From assembly GCA_949298985.1 (NCBI GenBank), contig CASFYV010000019.1:1-38894 (forward strand): 38,894 nt of DNA, written 5' to 3'. The position numbers were made by a program, and so were the translations under genes. The DNA is from an uncultured bacterium. GTDB lineage: Bacteria; Cyanobacteriota; Vampirovibrionia; Gastranaerophilales; Gastranaerophilaceae. The number at the start of each line of letters is the position of its first letter. The first letter of the stretch is position 1. Below are positions 26,088 to 33,984 of the stretch, one piece after another. A model generated the notes under the pieces. The model was given only the letters and a program-made list of their open reading frames with translations. It made no database searches and was not told where the DNA came from.

Positions 26088-27323
26088 ATGAAAAAAATTG
26101 TAAGACAACAAAATTACTTAAAAGAATTAATTAATTCTCAAGAAAATCGAATAATATCAAAACAAAGCTTAGTTTGTATACTAAGGGGTGTTTTAGAGCC
26201 TCTATTAGATAATCCTGAAATTGGTGTTGTTTTACATAGAATCATTAACAAAGATGGATTAAGCGGAATAATAAAAAGACTTGAATTTTCAGAAATCGAA
26301 TCGTATGACTTTTCAGATGAAAGTGAAAATTTGCGAGAAAAAGTTTGGGCTGACACAGAATTTTTATGTATTCTAACTCATAGATTTGTTTCTATAATTT
26401 TATGGGATTCTAAAACTGAAAACAAAAATACAATAAGATATTATTCAATATTTAATTCTAAATTACAAGATGAAGCATTGGATATAATTAATAGAAATAC
26501 TATTATTGATATCAAAGGTTTTCAAGAAAAATTTCATCCTGACAGACGTGACAATATTCTTTTAAACTCATCTATTCGAAAAATTCTTGAAAACCTTGAT
26601 GAAGCTTCTCAAGATGCTGTTTTAGGTTTCGCTGAAAAACAAACAAATTCCATAATTAATAATATTCAATATGACAATAATACTAGATTTATAGCTCACG
26701 AAATAAGAAATCAACTTTCTATTTGTGATTTATATACAGAAGTAATTAGAAAATCATTTGAGAAAAATAATATAAATAAAGATAATATTTTAAAAAATTT
26801 AGATTGCATTAAAAGAGCAATTTCAATGGCTAATAATTCATTATTAAGCTTAAAAACGCTAAATCATTTAGATTTAAAACCACAGAAACTAAATGATATC
26901 ATACAAAATACTGTAAATTTGACGAAAGTATATTTTGAATGCAAAAATATTGAATATATCATAGAAAATGAGTGTGATTGCGAAATATTAGCAGATTATG
27001 ACAAAATTGCTGCGATATTAATAAATCTAATAAAAAATGCTGTAGAAGCTTTTAGTCAAGAAGATGTTCTTAAAAATGGTAAGTTTATAAAAATAAAAAC
27101 AGAAAAAGATAGTGAATTTGGAATTATACGAATTTCTAACAATGCTGGAAAAATTATAGAACCTGAAAAAATATTTGAAATTGGTTATACAACTAAAACA
27201 ACAGGTAACGGATTTGGATTAGCAATTTGCAAAAAATCAATAGAAGAACAATTTGGAAAAATAGAATTAACTCATTCTGATAATGATTATACAGAATTTA
27301 TAATAAAAATAGGACTTGTATAA
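26088..27323 (+). CDS. Sensor histidine kinase, soluble
   Basis: The 411 aa hold a C-terminal kinase core: H-box FIAHEIRNQLS with phospho-acceptor His about 204, N-box ILINLIKNAVEAF (about 313-325) and G-box TGNGFGLAICKKS (about 371-383). The N-terminal 190 aa are a sensor domain of no recognised family, with no membrane helix or signal peptide, so the signal is cytoplasmic. The pairing with the preceding response regulator is inferred from adjacency. It ends one base before the flgB ATG. Confidence 0.9.
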   Translation: MKKIVRQQNYLKELINSQENRIISKQSLVCILRGVLEPLLDNPEIGVVLHRIINKDGLSGIIKRLEFSEIESYDFSDESENLREKVWADTEFLCILTHRFVSIILWDSKTENKNTIRYYSIFNSKLQDEALDIINRNTIIDIKGFQEKFHPDRRDNILLNSSIRKILENLDEASQDAVLGFAEKQTNSIINNIQYDNNTRFIAHEIRNQLSICDLYTEVIRKSFEKNNINKDNILKNLDCIKRAISMANNSLLSLKTLNHLDLKPQKLNDIIQNTVNLTKVYFECKNIEYIIENECDCEILADYDKIAAILINLIKNAVEAFSQEDVLKNGKFIKIKTEKDSEFGIIRISNNAGKIIEPEKIFEIGYTTKTTGNGFGLAICKKSIEEQFGKIELTHSDNDYTEFIIKIGLV

Positions 27324-27324
27324 T

Positions 27325-27807
27325 ATGGATTTAATTTCAAATAGAACAATAGAAATAACTAAACTTGGGATGGATGGACTATTGAATCGTCAACACGCAA
27401 TTGCGTCAAATATTGCAAACGTAATGACTCCTGATTACCAACGAAAAGAAGTTGCCTTTGAAAGTCAACTTTCTGAAATTATTGAAAAAGAAGATCTAAA
27501 AGATTATATAAAAGGACAAAATAGTATCGACTATAAACCACCAATGGTTGATGTCTTTACAGGAGAAGTTCATACTTTTAAAACTCCGACAATGCAAGAA
27601 AAAGCCTACTTAAAATCAAACAGTTTTGACCAATTTAAACCACAAGTTATTACAGATATCTACAGTGGAACAAATTCTACAGGTAATAATGTTGAACTTG
27701 AAAAAGAAATGATGGATTTATCAAAAACAGGTACCAGATACACAGTCCTTTCAAATTTAGAGAGAAGAGAATTTACAAGTATTTCTGAAGCAATAAGAGG
27801 ACAATAA
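27325..27807 (+). CDS. flgB: Flagellar basal-body rod protein FlgB
   Basis: FlgB is a proximal rod subunit of the flagellum, exported through the flagellar type III apparatus. The N-terminal rod signature is visible: GMDGLLNRQHAIASNIANVM followed by TPDYQRKEV. The C-terminal helix contains NNVELEKEMMDLSKTGTRYT. The 160 aa are slightly longer than E. coli FlgB (138). I chose ATG 27325, one base after the histidine-kinase stop, over the TTG at 27316. Confidence 0.93.
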   Translation: MDLISNRTIEITKLGMDGLLNRQHAIASNIANVMTPDYQRKEVAFESQLSEIIEKEDLKDYIKGQNSIDYKPPMVDVFTGEVHTFKTPTMQEKAYLKSNSFDQFKPQVITDIYSGTNSTGNNVELEKEMMDLSKTGTRYTVLSNLERREFTSISEAIRGQ

Positions 27808-27833
27808 AATTATATTGAGGGGAGATAGAGATA

Positions 27834-28340
27834 ATGAGTTTTAATATATTTGATATAGCCGGCTCAGGAATGACCGCTCAAAGAATAAAAATGGATACAG
27901 TTGCAAGTAATATTGCAAATATTAACACTACAAGACAAGCTGATGGCTCTAAGGGAGTTTATATAAAAAAAGACGTATCTTTTAGAACTGTTTATGATGA
28001 AGCATTAACCAGAGGTTTTTCTAATTTTTCATCTAATAGTCCTGATGCAGAATTTGACCCTAAAACAGGAAATATGTTAATCAATGCAAATATTGCTTTA
28101 AATAACGGGGTTTTAACAGGCGGCGTAAAGGTTGATGAAATCTACGAAGCAGAAAACGGAGTAAAAACCATTTATGATCCATCTCACCCTGATGCAGATG
28201 AAGAAGGTTATGTTGATGTGCCAAACATAAATTTGGTAGAAGAAATGGTTGGAATGATTTCAGCATCCAAAGCTTATGAAGCAAATGCAACAGTTGCAGA
28301 AAACGTTAAAACTATGATGCAAACTGCAATGAATATTTAG
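27834..28340 (+). CDS. flgC: Flagellar basal-body rod protein FlgC
   Basis: A proximal rod subunit. The N-terminus FDIAGSGMTAQRIKMDTVAS with NIANINT and the C-terminal NLVEEMVGMISASKAYEANA are the FlgC rod signatures. The 168 aa are longer than usual (about 135), with an internal extension. A strong Shine-Dalgarno (GAGGGGAG) lies upstream, 26 bp after flgB. Confidence 0.95.
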   Translation: MSFNIFDIAGSGMTAQRIKMDTVASNIANINTTRQADGSKGVYIKKDVSFRTVYDEALTRGFSNFSSNSPDAEFDPKTGNMLINANIALNNGVLTGGVKVDEIYEAENGVKTIYDPSHPDADEEGYVDVPNINLVEEMVGMISASKAYEANATVAENVKTMMQTAMNI

Positions 28341-28393
28341 GGTTAAAGGGGTAAATAAGTAAAGGGGTAAATTAAGAATAAAAGGGGTTAAAA
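28341..28393 (+). promoter_or_regulatory. Triplicated Shine-Dalgarno-like spacer before fliE
   Basis: The 53-bp flgC-fliE gap carries AAAGGGGT three times (28345-28352, 28361-28368, 28381-28388). Only the third is at a good distance from ATG 28394. It may be a slipped-strand expansion of the ribosome-binding site. Confidence 0.6.
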
Positions 28394-28807
28394 ATGGACT
28401 TTTCTTTAGGAATAAGCGAATTTAATACAAATTATAATTTAAATGCAATTAATGATTATAATAAATTTTTACAAGGAAATGCTTCTTTTGAAGTTGAAAA
28501 AACTGAATTTGATGAAGTTTTAGAAAAAGCAGCAAAAAATTATCCGGTTAAAGACAAATACGATCCAACAGGTTTAGGGAGTTTTGCTAATAAAATGGGA
28601 AATGCTATTAATGATAGCTTAAATGCCGTAAATGACGCAAAATTAGAAGCTCATAGACTTCAAGAAGATTTGGCAATGGGTGGAGACACAAGTATTCACG
28701 ACGCAATGATAGCAGCTGAGAAAGCTTCTTTAAGTATGCAAATGGCTATTCAAGTAAGAAATAGAATTCTTACTGCTTATACTGATATAACTAATATGGC
28801 TATTTAA
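28394..28807 (+). CDS. fliE: Flagellar hook-basal body adaptor FliE
   Basis: FliE links the MS ring to the proximal rod. The 137 aa end with the FliE signature MAIQVRNRILTAYTDITNMA. The middle AMIAAEKASLSMQMA matches the conserved hinge. It is somewhat longer than E. coli FliE (104) through an N-terminal extension. It is the last gene of this run; the usual fliF-fliG-fliH do not follow, and a convergent small gene begins 4 bp after its stop. Confidence 0.93.
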   Translation: MDFSLGISEFNTNYNLNAINDYNKFLQGNASFEVEKTEFDEVLEKAAKNYPVKDKYDPTGLGSFANKMGNAINDSLNAVNDAKLEAHRLQEDLAMGGDTSIHDAMIAAEKASLSMQMAIQVRNRILTAYTDITNMAI

Positions 28808-28810
28808 GTT

Positions 28811-29071
28811 TTAAATATTAAATTCAATATTAGGAATCATTTGTTCCGATTGATTTATTTTATTTTCAAATGCTAACAAAAATTTCTCTCGTTCGGCCAA
28901 AATTTTTTGAAAATCTCTATTTTTATAATCCTTTTCCATTTCTGTATAAATTTTTCTTAATTTTGTCAAGTATTCTACACTTGTCTCATCAATTTTTGAT
29001 TTATTTAAATTTTTCCTATTTATTTTTTGAGCTTTAAACTTTATATTAAAATTCACCTGATTTATATACAT
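28811..29071 (-). CDS. Small charged protein with N-terminal NIKFKA motif
   Basis: An 86-aa protein not recognised. The N-terminus MYINQVNFNIKFKAQKI carries the F-K motif seen in other leader-bearing proteins here. The rest is a Lys/Glu-rich helical stretch (YLTKLRKIYTEMEKDYKNRD, FQKILAEREKF) likely to form a coiled coil. A good Shine-Dalgarno (AAGAGG) precedes ATG 29071. It is convergent with fliE, 3 bp apart. Confidence 0.6.
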   Translation of the reverse strand: MYINQVNFNIKFKAQKINRKNLNKSKIDETSVEYLTKLRKIYTEMEKDYKNRDFQKILAEREKFLLAFENKINQSEQMIPNIEFNI

Positions 29072-29282
29072 AAGACCTCTTTTGAATTAATTTTTATTCA
29101 ATACATTATTTAACACCTATTTACTAAAGAAACAGAAATAATATACTAGATTTTTTTTTAACTTATAAACACCTTTCTTAAAAATGTATTATACATTATT
29201 TTTTATATTTTACAAATATATTTTTGATAAAATATATTTACAAGAAATTATTTTTGTACAAAATTATAGAAAAAACCCTTAT

Positions 29283-30093
29283 ATGAAAATATCCAGACTA
29301 TTTAATAATCAAACATATCAAAATAAATATTTTAACCAGCTTAAGACTTATACACTGGCCGGATTATTAGGAATAACTTTTTCTCATAAATGTTCTACAT
29401 TTGACACATTTGAAAAAAATCTCAATAATTACGAACTTTCAGAAGCAAATATTAAACAATTCATTTCACACAAAAAAGCATATAATTATGCTTTAAATAA
29501 AGTTAGTGCTGCTTTAAATAAAAATCCATCCTATGAAGTTGCAATATTTATAGGAAATAATACCAATTGTATCAAAGGAGAGTACAAAGGAGACTCTACA
29601 AATGTTGTATTTGAACCTGTATCAAAAATAAATAAACATTATAAAGAAAATGAACCAATGACGCTTGTTCATGGACATTGCGAAAAAAAATTTTTTAACC
29701 CCAAATTTTAGTTTTACAGACTTTAAGATTTTAAATAATAATAAAGAAATAAATAGTATTGTTGTTGTAACCAAACAAAAAGAAACTTTCGTTTTAAAAA
29801 AGAAAAAAAATTTTAAACAAATAAATAATGAAGATTTAAAAAAACTAAATAAAGAATATGAAAACACTAAAAGAAAGTTTATACGCTTAGATTTTGTTGA
29901 TAACAATAACAAACTATTAAAAATTGATCTTATAAATTGGCATAATTTTTGGATTAGCGTAGCTAAAAGATATAATTTAAAATATTCTACAAATTATGCT
30001 AAAAAATATATAGATTATAATAATGTTGAAGAATATACAAAAAATTATACTGAAAAATATAACAAAAAAATAATTTATGATAACTCAAAATAA
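29283..30093 (+). pseudogene. Frameshifted JAB/MPN-like protein
   Basis: The first half (29283 to 29711) and second half (to 30093) lie in frames offset by one base. The join is at an A8-T6 homopolymer (29682-29695), and removing one base restores a single 269-aa protein. The reconstructed core has SYEVAIFIG, then LVHGHC and, after the join, FSFTDF. This E ... HxH ... S-x2-D arrangement resembles JAB/MPN metalloproteases such as RadC-type domains. The second half is Lys-rich. N-terminal residues include hydrophobic TLAGLLGITFSHKC. ATG 29283 lacks a Shine-Dalgarno; ATG 29184 is an alternative. It may be a genuine pseudogene or a sequencing indel. Confidence 0.55.
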
Positions 30094-30111
30094 ATATTAT
30101 AAGGATATAAT

Positions 30112-30483
30112 ATGATAAATAATTTAACAAATTATTATAATGAACCATTAAAAATAATTATTTCTGAAAAACGAAATAAAAATATCCAATTTATTCGTCA
30201 AAATTATGGCCAACTTGGAGTAGATATTTTTGAAAACAATAAAACACCTTCTATACTAACAGAGAAGGAAAACAAAAAATTTTATAAAATAATTAATAAT
30301 ATCAAAAAATTCTTAGGTTTTAATATAAAAGAAGATTATCAAAAATCAGATTCTTTATGTAGTGTGTTATTTAAATATCTAAATAATAAAAAGCAAGTAA
30401 AAGATTCAGAAATAAAAAATATGTTTGGTGAAAAAGGTTTAGAACTTTTTAATAAATTTAAAATATTAAACTATGTAAAATAA
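30112..30483 (+). CDS. Small hypothetical protein downstream of the JAB-like gene
   Basis: A 123-aa Lys/Asn-rich protein with no recognised family. A Shine-Dalgarno (AAGGATAT) precedes ATG 30112, 18 bp after the JAB-like gene, so the two are probably one operon. It starts MINNLTNYYNEPLKIII and has several short helices (for example IIKNIKKFLG-like INNIKKFLGFNI). It might be an immunity or partner protein of the preceding gene; there is no direct evidence. Confidence 0.5.
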   Translation: MINNLTNYYNEPLKIIISEKRNKNIQFIRQNYGQLGVDIFENNKTPSILTEKENKKFYKIINNIKKFLGFNIKEDYQKSDSLCSVLFKYLNNKKQVKDSEIKNMFGEKGLELFNKFKILNYVK

Positions 30484-30580
30484 TGTTTATTCCACTTATA
30501 AAAAATACAGTAAGATATCATGCAAATTCAAATATTTTATCAACAATTTTTACTATATCAAACAACACACCTTGCTCATT

Positions 30581-31150
30581 TTAATATGATTCTACAACAC
30601 TTGTAGATATTACATCTTTTTGAGCTGTGAAACGTACTCTTATTCCGTTTACTTTATAATCATTTGGAATTATCGGAAATGGAGCAGATTTTTCTATTAC
30701 GCTTAATACTTCTACATCAAAACGACTACTACCAGAACTTTTTTTAATTACAATATCGGAGATTGCACCTTTTTTATCTATATTAAATGTTAAAGAAATT
30801 GAAATTGCTTCAGAAAATGAAAGTTTATTTAAATTATTTTTAATTTTATGTTGTATTTACCGTATATACACACCCCAGCTTTGTTGATTACTCTTTTCAG
30901 TAACAATACTGTTTTTTTCAATCTTTGGTAAATCTATTCGTATTAAATATTCACCAGCGACTGTTATCATTAAAGAATATAATATAACTGCTACAGTGCA
31001 AATTTTTTTATTAAAAATTTTAGTAGAAAAAATATATAGTGCAATAAACAATATGATTAAAAAAACATATAGAAAATATTTCGCTAATTTAACTTTTAAT
31101 GTGATTAAATTCAAATCATAATCATAACTCGATGGGAATAAAATATTCAT
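30581..31150 (-). pseudogene. TonB-like C-terminal domain protein with an in-frame stop
   Basis: The N-terminal 97 codons (30857-31150) encode a membrane segment (YFLYVFLIILFIALYIF) and end SNQQSWGVYIR. Then comes TAA (30857-30859). The same frame stays open for 91 more codons with a TonB C-terminal core: HKIKNNLNKL, TFNIDKKGAISDIVIKKSSG, SAPFPIIPNDYKVNGIRVRF. It ends at the TAA at 30581-30583. In family members an uninterrupted WGxYMRxxQxKIKxNW-like stretch spans this point, so the TAA most likely replaces an amino-acid codon such as AAA. The intact product would be a short TonB-type envelope protein. It follows a small membrane protein gene by 2 bp. Confidence 0.75.
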
Positions 31151-31152
31151 TT

Positions 31153-31464
31153 TTAAATGTATAATGTTAAAAAAAAGACTATTGTATAAAAAACAGATAC
31201 TAAAAAAACAACAACTGCAAATATCCTTTGGTATTTTTGGAAATCCTCCAAAGATTTAAATTGTTTATTCTCTAAAGCCCATTTATTAGCATTAATACCA
31301 AAGTATATTGAAATAAAAAATGAAACAATCGCACCACCTTGAGGTATAAGACTTATTGGTAACTGCCATAAAGTTTTATAACTTTTGTTAAATATGCCCC
31401 AAAACCAGCCAAGTAAAAAAGCTCCCCAATTAAACTTTTTTATTTCTTCACAATACGGTTCCAT
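31153..31464 (-). CDS. Small membrane protein (DUF2628-like layout)
   Basis: A 103-aa protein. An N-terminal KKFNWGAFLLGWFWGIFNKS motif followed by two hydrophobic segments (PISLIPQGGAIVSFFISIYF and the C-terminal FAVVVFLVSVFYTIVFFLT) is typical of small bacterial membrane proteins with a WGAF-x-W-x-WG signature. The function is unknown. No clear Shine-Dalgarno precedes ATG 31464. It lies 2 bp upstream of the interrupted TonB-like gene and is probably co-transcribed with it. Confidence 0.6.
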   Translation of the reverse strand: MEPYCEEIKKFNWGAFLLGWFWGIFNKSYKTLWQLPISLIPQGGAIVSFFISIYFGINANKWALENKQFKSLEDFQKYQRIFAVVVFLVSVFYTIVFFLTLYI

Positions 31465-31546
31465 TGTAAAAGAACAACCAGTTCATAAATATTTGACAAC
31501 AGTTCGGGAATTTTGGGACAGATAAATTTAGAAACTTTAATTTTAA

Positions 31547-32065
31547 CTATTCCACACCATAAGTTTTGAATAATTTATCAATAGTATCTTTTTTAAAAGA
31601 TTCATTTCTTGCTTGATCGGCATATCTAGTTTCAAATTTCAAAAAATTATTTTCTAATAATTCAATAACTTCTGCAGATTGTTCATATTCATTCATAGAG
31701 TCAAGTTTTGAATACTCTGCTTTAGCTGCTTCTTTACTAGGGAAATCAAACTCCAAACAATAATTAATAGATTTATCTGAATCCAAATTTTTAGCATATA
31801 AAGTCAAAGCTTTATCTCCAGATTGTTTTACTGTAAAAGGAGCTTTATAACAATTCGTATAATCTTTTGCTTGAATATAAGTTCCATACTCTTCAATTAT
31901 AATATCAAAATGCTTATGATTAGCAGCTTTTTTACCAACTTCACCTATACTATTTATCTCTGACATTAGAGCATCTTTAAGAAAACGTTTAGCTTGAGGC
32001 TTAATTTTTAGAGCCATTCCAAAATTTTGATTTACTGAAGAATTTAAATTGTTAGATATTCTCAT
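31547..32065 (-). CDS. Hypothetical protein with N-terminal NFG leader
   Basis: A 172-aa protein not recognised. The leader MRISNNLNSSVNQNFGMALK is Asn/Ser-rich and ends in an NFG motif like that of nearby genes. The remainder is a mixed alpha/beta protein, soluble and acidic. A good Shine-Dalgarno (GGAAAGGAT) precedes ATG 32065. It is monocistronic as far as can be seen. Confidence 0.65.
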   Translation of the reverse strand: MRISNNLNSSVNQNFGMALKIKPQAKRFLKDALMSEINSIGEVGKKAANHKHFDIIIEEYGTYIQAKDYTNCYKAPFTVKQSGDKALTLYAKNLDSDKSINYCLEFDFPSKEAAKAEYSKLDSMNEYEQSAEVIELLENNFLKFETRYADQARNESFKKDTIDKLFKTYGVE

Positions 32066-32426
32066 TTTATAATCCTTTCCTTATTTTAAATACTTTATAA
32101 AAAATCAAAAATAAAAATTTTTGCTAAGTACATTTGTTATATTTACATTTCTTTTCAATTTATTTTTTTTTTGAATATAAATTATTTTTTATTAATTTGT
32201 AGTTTGTTCGTTGGACTTATAGGCAAACTGTTAAATATAAATTTATAGAATAAAAAAGTTATAAGTTAAGAAAATTTTAAATTTAATAGTATTGCAATTA
32301 CTAATTGTATTTACCAATTGTGAAATATTACAAAATGTAAAATATCTCAAAAAAAAGTCAATTTTTATGCGTGCTTTTATTTCATACTAATGTTGGTATG
32401 TAGGTTTAAACTAGGAGGAAACTGTA
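32066..32426. other. AT-rich intergenic region
   Basis: No gene is supported here. It holds a perfect 13-bp dyad, CAATTACTAATTG (32296-32308), and CATAC (32383-32387) with GTATG (32396-32400) as a split dyad. The latter lies 27 bp upstream of the next gene's start and recalls the motif near 36.5 kb. A very strong Shine-Dalgarno (AGGAGGAAAC) ends the region. Confidence 0.45.
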
Positions 32427-32678
32427 ATGTCAAATATATCTTCAGTTCAAAGTTTTAATAATTCAAATGTTCAATTTAAAGGTATTCCAAATCAAAATCG
32501 TAAACTTACTTCAAAAGAAAAGAAGATATTAAATGATTATATGAGAAAAACATTATTACAATCTTACAAAGATAGTCAAAAAATTGAATTTTTTCAAAAA
32601 TACATGTTGCCAATTTATCAAAGGATTGCAAATGCTAGTGTAAAAATTGAAAAAATTTTTCATAAAATTTTAAAATAA
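32427..32678 (+). CDS. Small protein with N-terminal VQFKG leader
   Basis: An 83-aa protein with a polar leader MSNISSVQSFNNSNVQFKGI, the clearest example of the F-K-G motif in this window. It is followed by a basic, helical part (LTSKEKKILNDYMRKTLLQS, YQRIANASVKIEKIF). There is an unusually strong ribosome-binding site (AGGAGG). The function is unknown; the gene is flanked by gene-poor DNA on both sides. Confidence 0.65.
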   Translation: MSNISSVQSFNNSNVQFKGIPNQNRKLTSKEKKILNDYMRKTLLQSYKDSQKIEFFQKYMLPIYQRIANASVKIEKIFHKILK

Positions 32679-33088
32679 ATCATTGAATTTTATTTGTAAT
32701 TTGTAGTTTAGGCTTATAACCCAACAATTAATTAGTTTAATAAGTTGTTTTTAAACTAACAGAAATTATTTTTATACATCTGCCCTGACAGCAAAAAGAG
32801 AATTTTATCTGTTACTGAATCAAATGGCTTGCTTCCTCCCCCTCAAACCCATACCAAATGCCGATTGCCTAAAATAATCACACCAGTTGAGCTACTCACC
32901 CAACTGTAATGAGCACTCTGTTTGATTATTTATAAAACAATTACTACTGGAAATAATACTATTCTATTATGTATTTTTTGTTATATAATGAATTCTGTTA
33001 GAGTAAGACTCATAGTCTTAATAATATTTACAAGGGCAAGTAAAGATTGTTCTAACTTAATTTTTATTAATACTGATTAAGGTGATAT
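32679..33088. other. Gene-poor stretch with repeats and a leader hairpin
   Basis: It holds a second copy of the element at 22-88 (32825-32931), a -10 TATAAT (32984-32989), and a hairpin TAAGACT-CAT-AGTCTTA (33004-33020) in the leader of the gene at 33089. No open frame with a start is supported. Confidence 0.5.
32825..32931. repeat. Copy of the GGTTTGATTATTT inverted-repeat family
   Basis: It shares CCGATTGCCT and AAATAATCACACCAG (32861-32886) with the element at 22-88. A second arm, CTGTTTGATTATTT (32918-32931), is inverted relative to AAATAATCACACCAG. In between, CAGTTG and CAACTG form a short stem. The left arm (ATGGCTTGCTTCCTC) is degenerate. Confidence 0.45.
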
Positions 33089-33502
33089 ATGAATGTAAAA
33101 AAAATTAATTCTAAACAAAATACCTTTGGTGCAAAATTAATAATTAATGATCCATTACATAAATTACAATTTAACGAAGCTGAAATAGAAGAAATTAAAT
33201 TATTATTTCAAAACAAAACTGAAAATTATAAAGGAACTTTAAAATATAATGTGGATACTGACAAATTCTTTTGTACAGCTAAAGACAGAAAACTTGGAAT
33301 ATTTAAAACCGGTAAAAAGTATAAATTAGATGTACTCTCTCTTGATGCTGAAGAGTTTGCGGATAAAATGAGAAAAGTTTATATACGACTTAGAAATTTA
33401 GGAAAAGGAGAGGTCGTCTTAAAAAAAACAGAACTACAACAAAAGATACAACAAGGGCTTTATTCTGATATTTTAGATATAAAAGATAAAAATTTGATTT
33501 AG
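33089..33502 (+). CDS. Hypothetical protein with N-terminal TFG leader
   Basis: A 137-aa protein with leader MNVKKINSKQNTFGAKLI, again ending in an aromatic-Gly motif. The rest is a Lys/Glu-rich, mixed alpha/beta protein (FCTAKDRKLGIFKTGKKYKL) with no recognised family. AAGGTGAT lies just before the ATG. It is similar in layout to the protein at 31547-32065, which also starts with a leader and then a small soluble domain. Confidence 0.6.
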   Translation: MNVKKINSKQNTFGAKLIINDPLHKLQFNEAEIEEIKLLFQNKTENYKGTLKYNVDTDKFFCTAKDRKLGIFKTGKKYKLDVLSLDAEEFADKMRKVYIRLRNLGKGEVVLKKTELQQKIQQGLYSDILDIKDKNLI

Positions 33503-33528
33503 TTTGTCTAATTTAATGTAAAAAGACA

Positions 33529-33568
33529 AATGGTTTGATTTCAATTTACAGGTGGTTTGATTATTTTG
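33529..33568. repeat. Direct repeat of the GGTTTGATT motif
   Basis: ATGGTTTGATT (33529-33539) and GTGGTTTGATTATTTTGG (33551-33568) repeat the arm of the element at 22-88, here in the same orientation 22 bp apart. They lie between the gene ending 33502 and the hcp operon. Confidence 0.4.
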
Positions 33569-33675
33569 GTAAAGCTCATTGTAAAAAAATATAGCTTATA
33601 AACAAATTTTAACTTTGTTAAAAACTTTTAAAAAATAAATCATATAAATAGCATTAAAAAATTTCACATTTTTAA

Positions 33676-33984
33676 TTAGTGAATATGTTTTGGGCGTAAT
33701 AGTAACATCTTTGTATCTTCTACAGCTTTTAGCCCATGAAGTGTTTTTGCAGGCATTACAATCATTTCTCCAGCTTTCAATCTGTAAACTTTATCACCGA
33801 CTGTAATATCTGCCAATCCCTCAATAATTTGAGCAACTTCATCTTTCTCATCACAATGCAGACTTCTTTCCACACCTGCTTTGAACGAGAGCAGAGTCAA
33901 AGAACTCTGCTCGTTGTCAAACACAAGTTTTTTATTAATTTTATCAGAATATTCAATTTCTTTTAAATTAATTATTTCGCTCAT
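33676..33984 (-). CDS. Cupin-domain protein
   Basis: A 102-aa single cupin. The two cupin motifs are visible: AGVERSLHCDEKDEVAQIIEG and LKAGEMIVMPAKTLHGLKA, with metal-ligand-like His and Glu, though the first His position is replaced in part. The C-terminus is RPKHIH. It overlaps hcp by 4 bp (ATGA), so the two are coupled. Cupins next to hcp may be a small redox or nitrogen-oxide accessory; the substrate is unknown. Confidence 0.85.
   Translation of the reverse strand: MSEIINLKEIEYSDKINKKLVFDNEQSSLTLLSFKAGVERSLHCDEKDEVAQIIEGLADITVGDKVYRLKAGEMIVMPAKTLHGLKAVEDTKMLLLRPKHIH

Noticed and set aside
29665..30093. Separate gene starting at TTG 29665
   Set aside because: It is better explained as the second half of the frameshifted gene; its first codons lie in the overlap and it has no ribosome-binding site.
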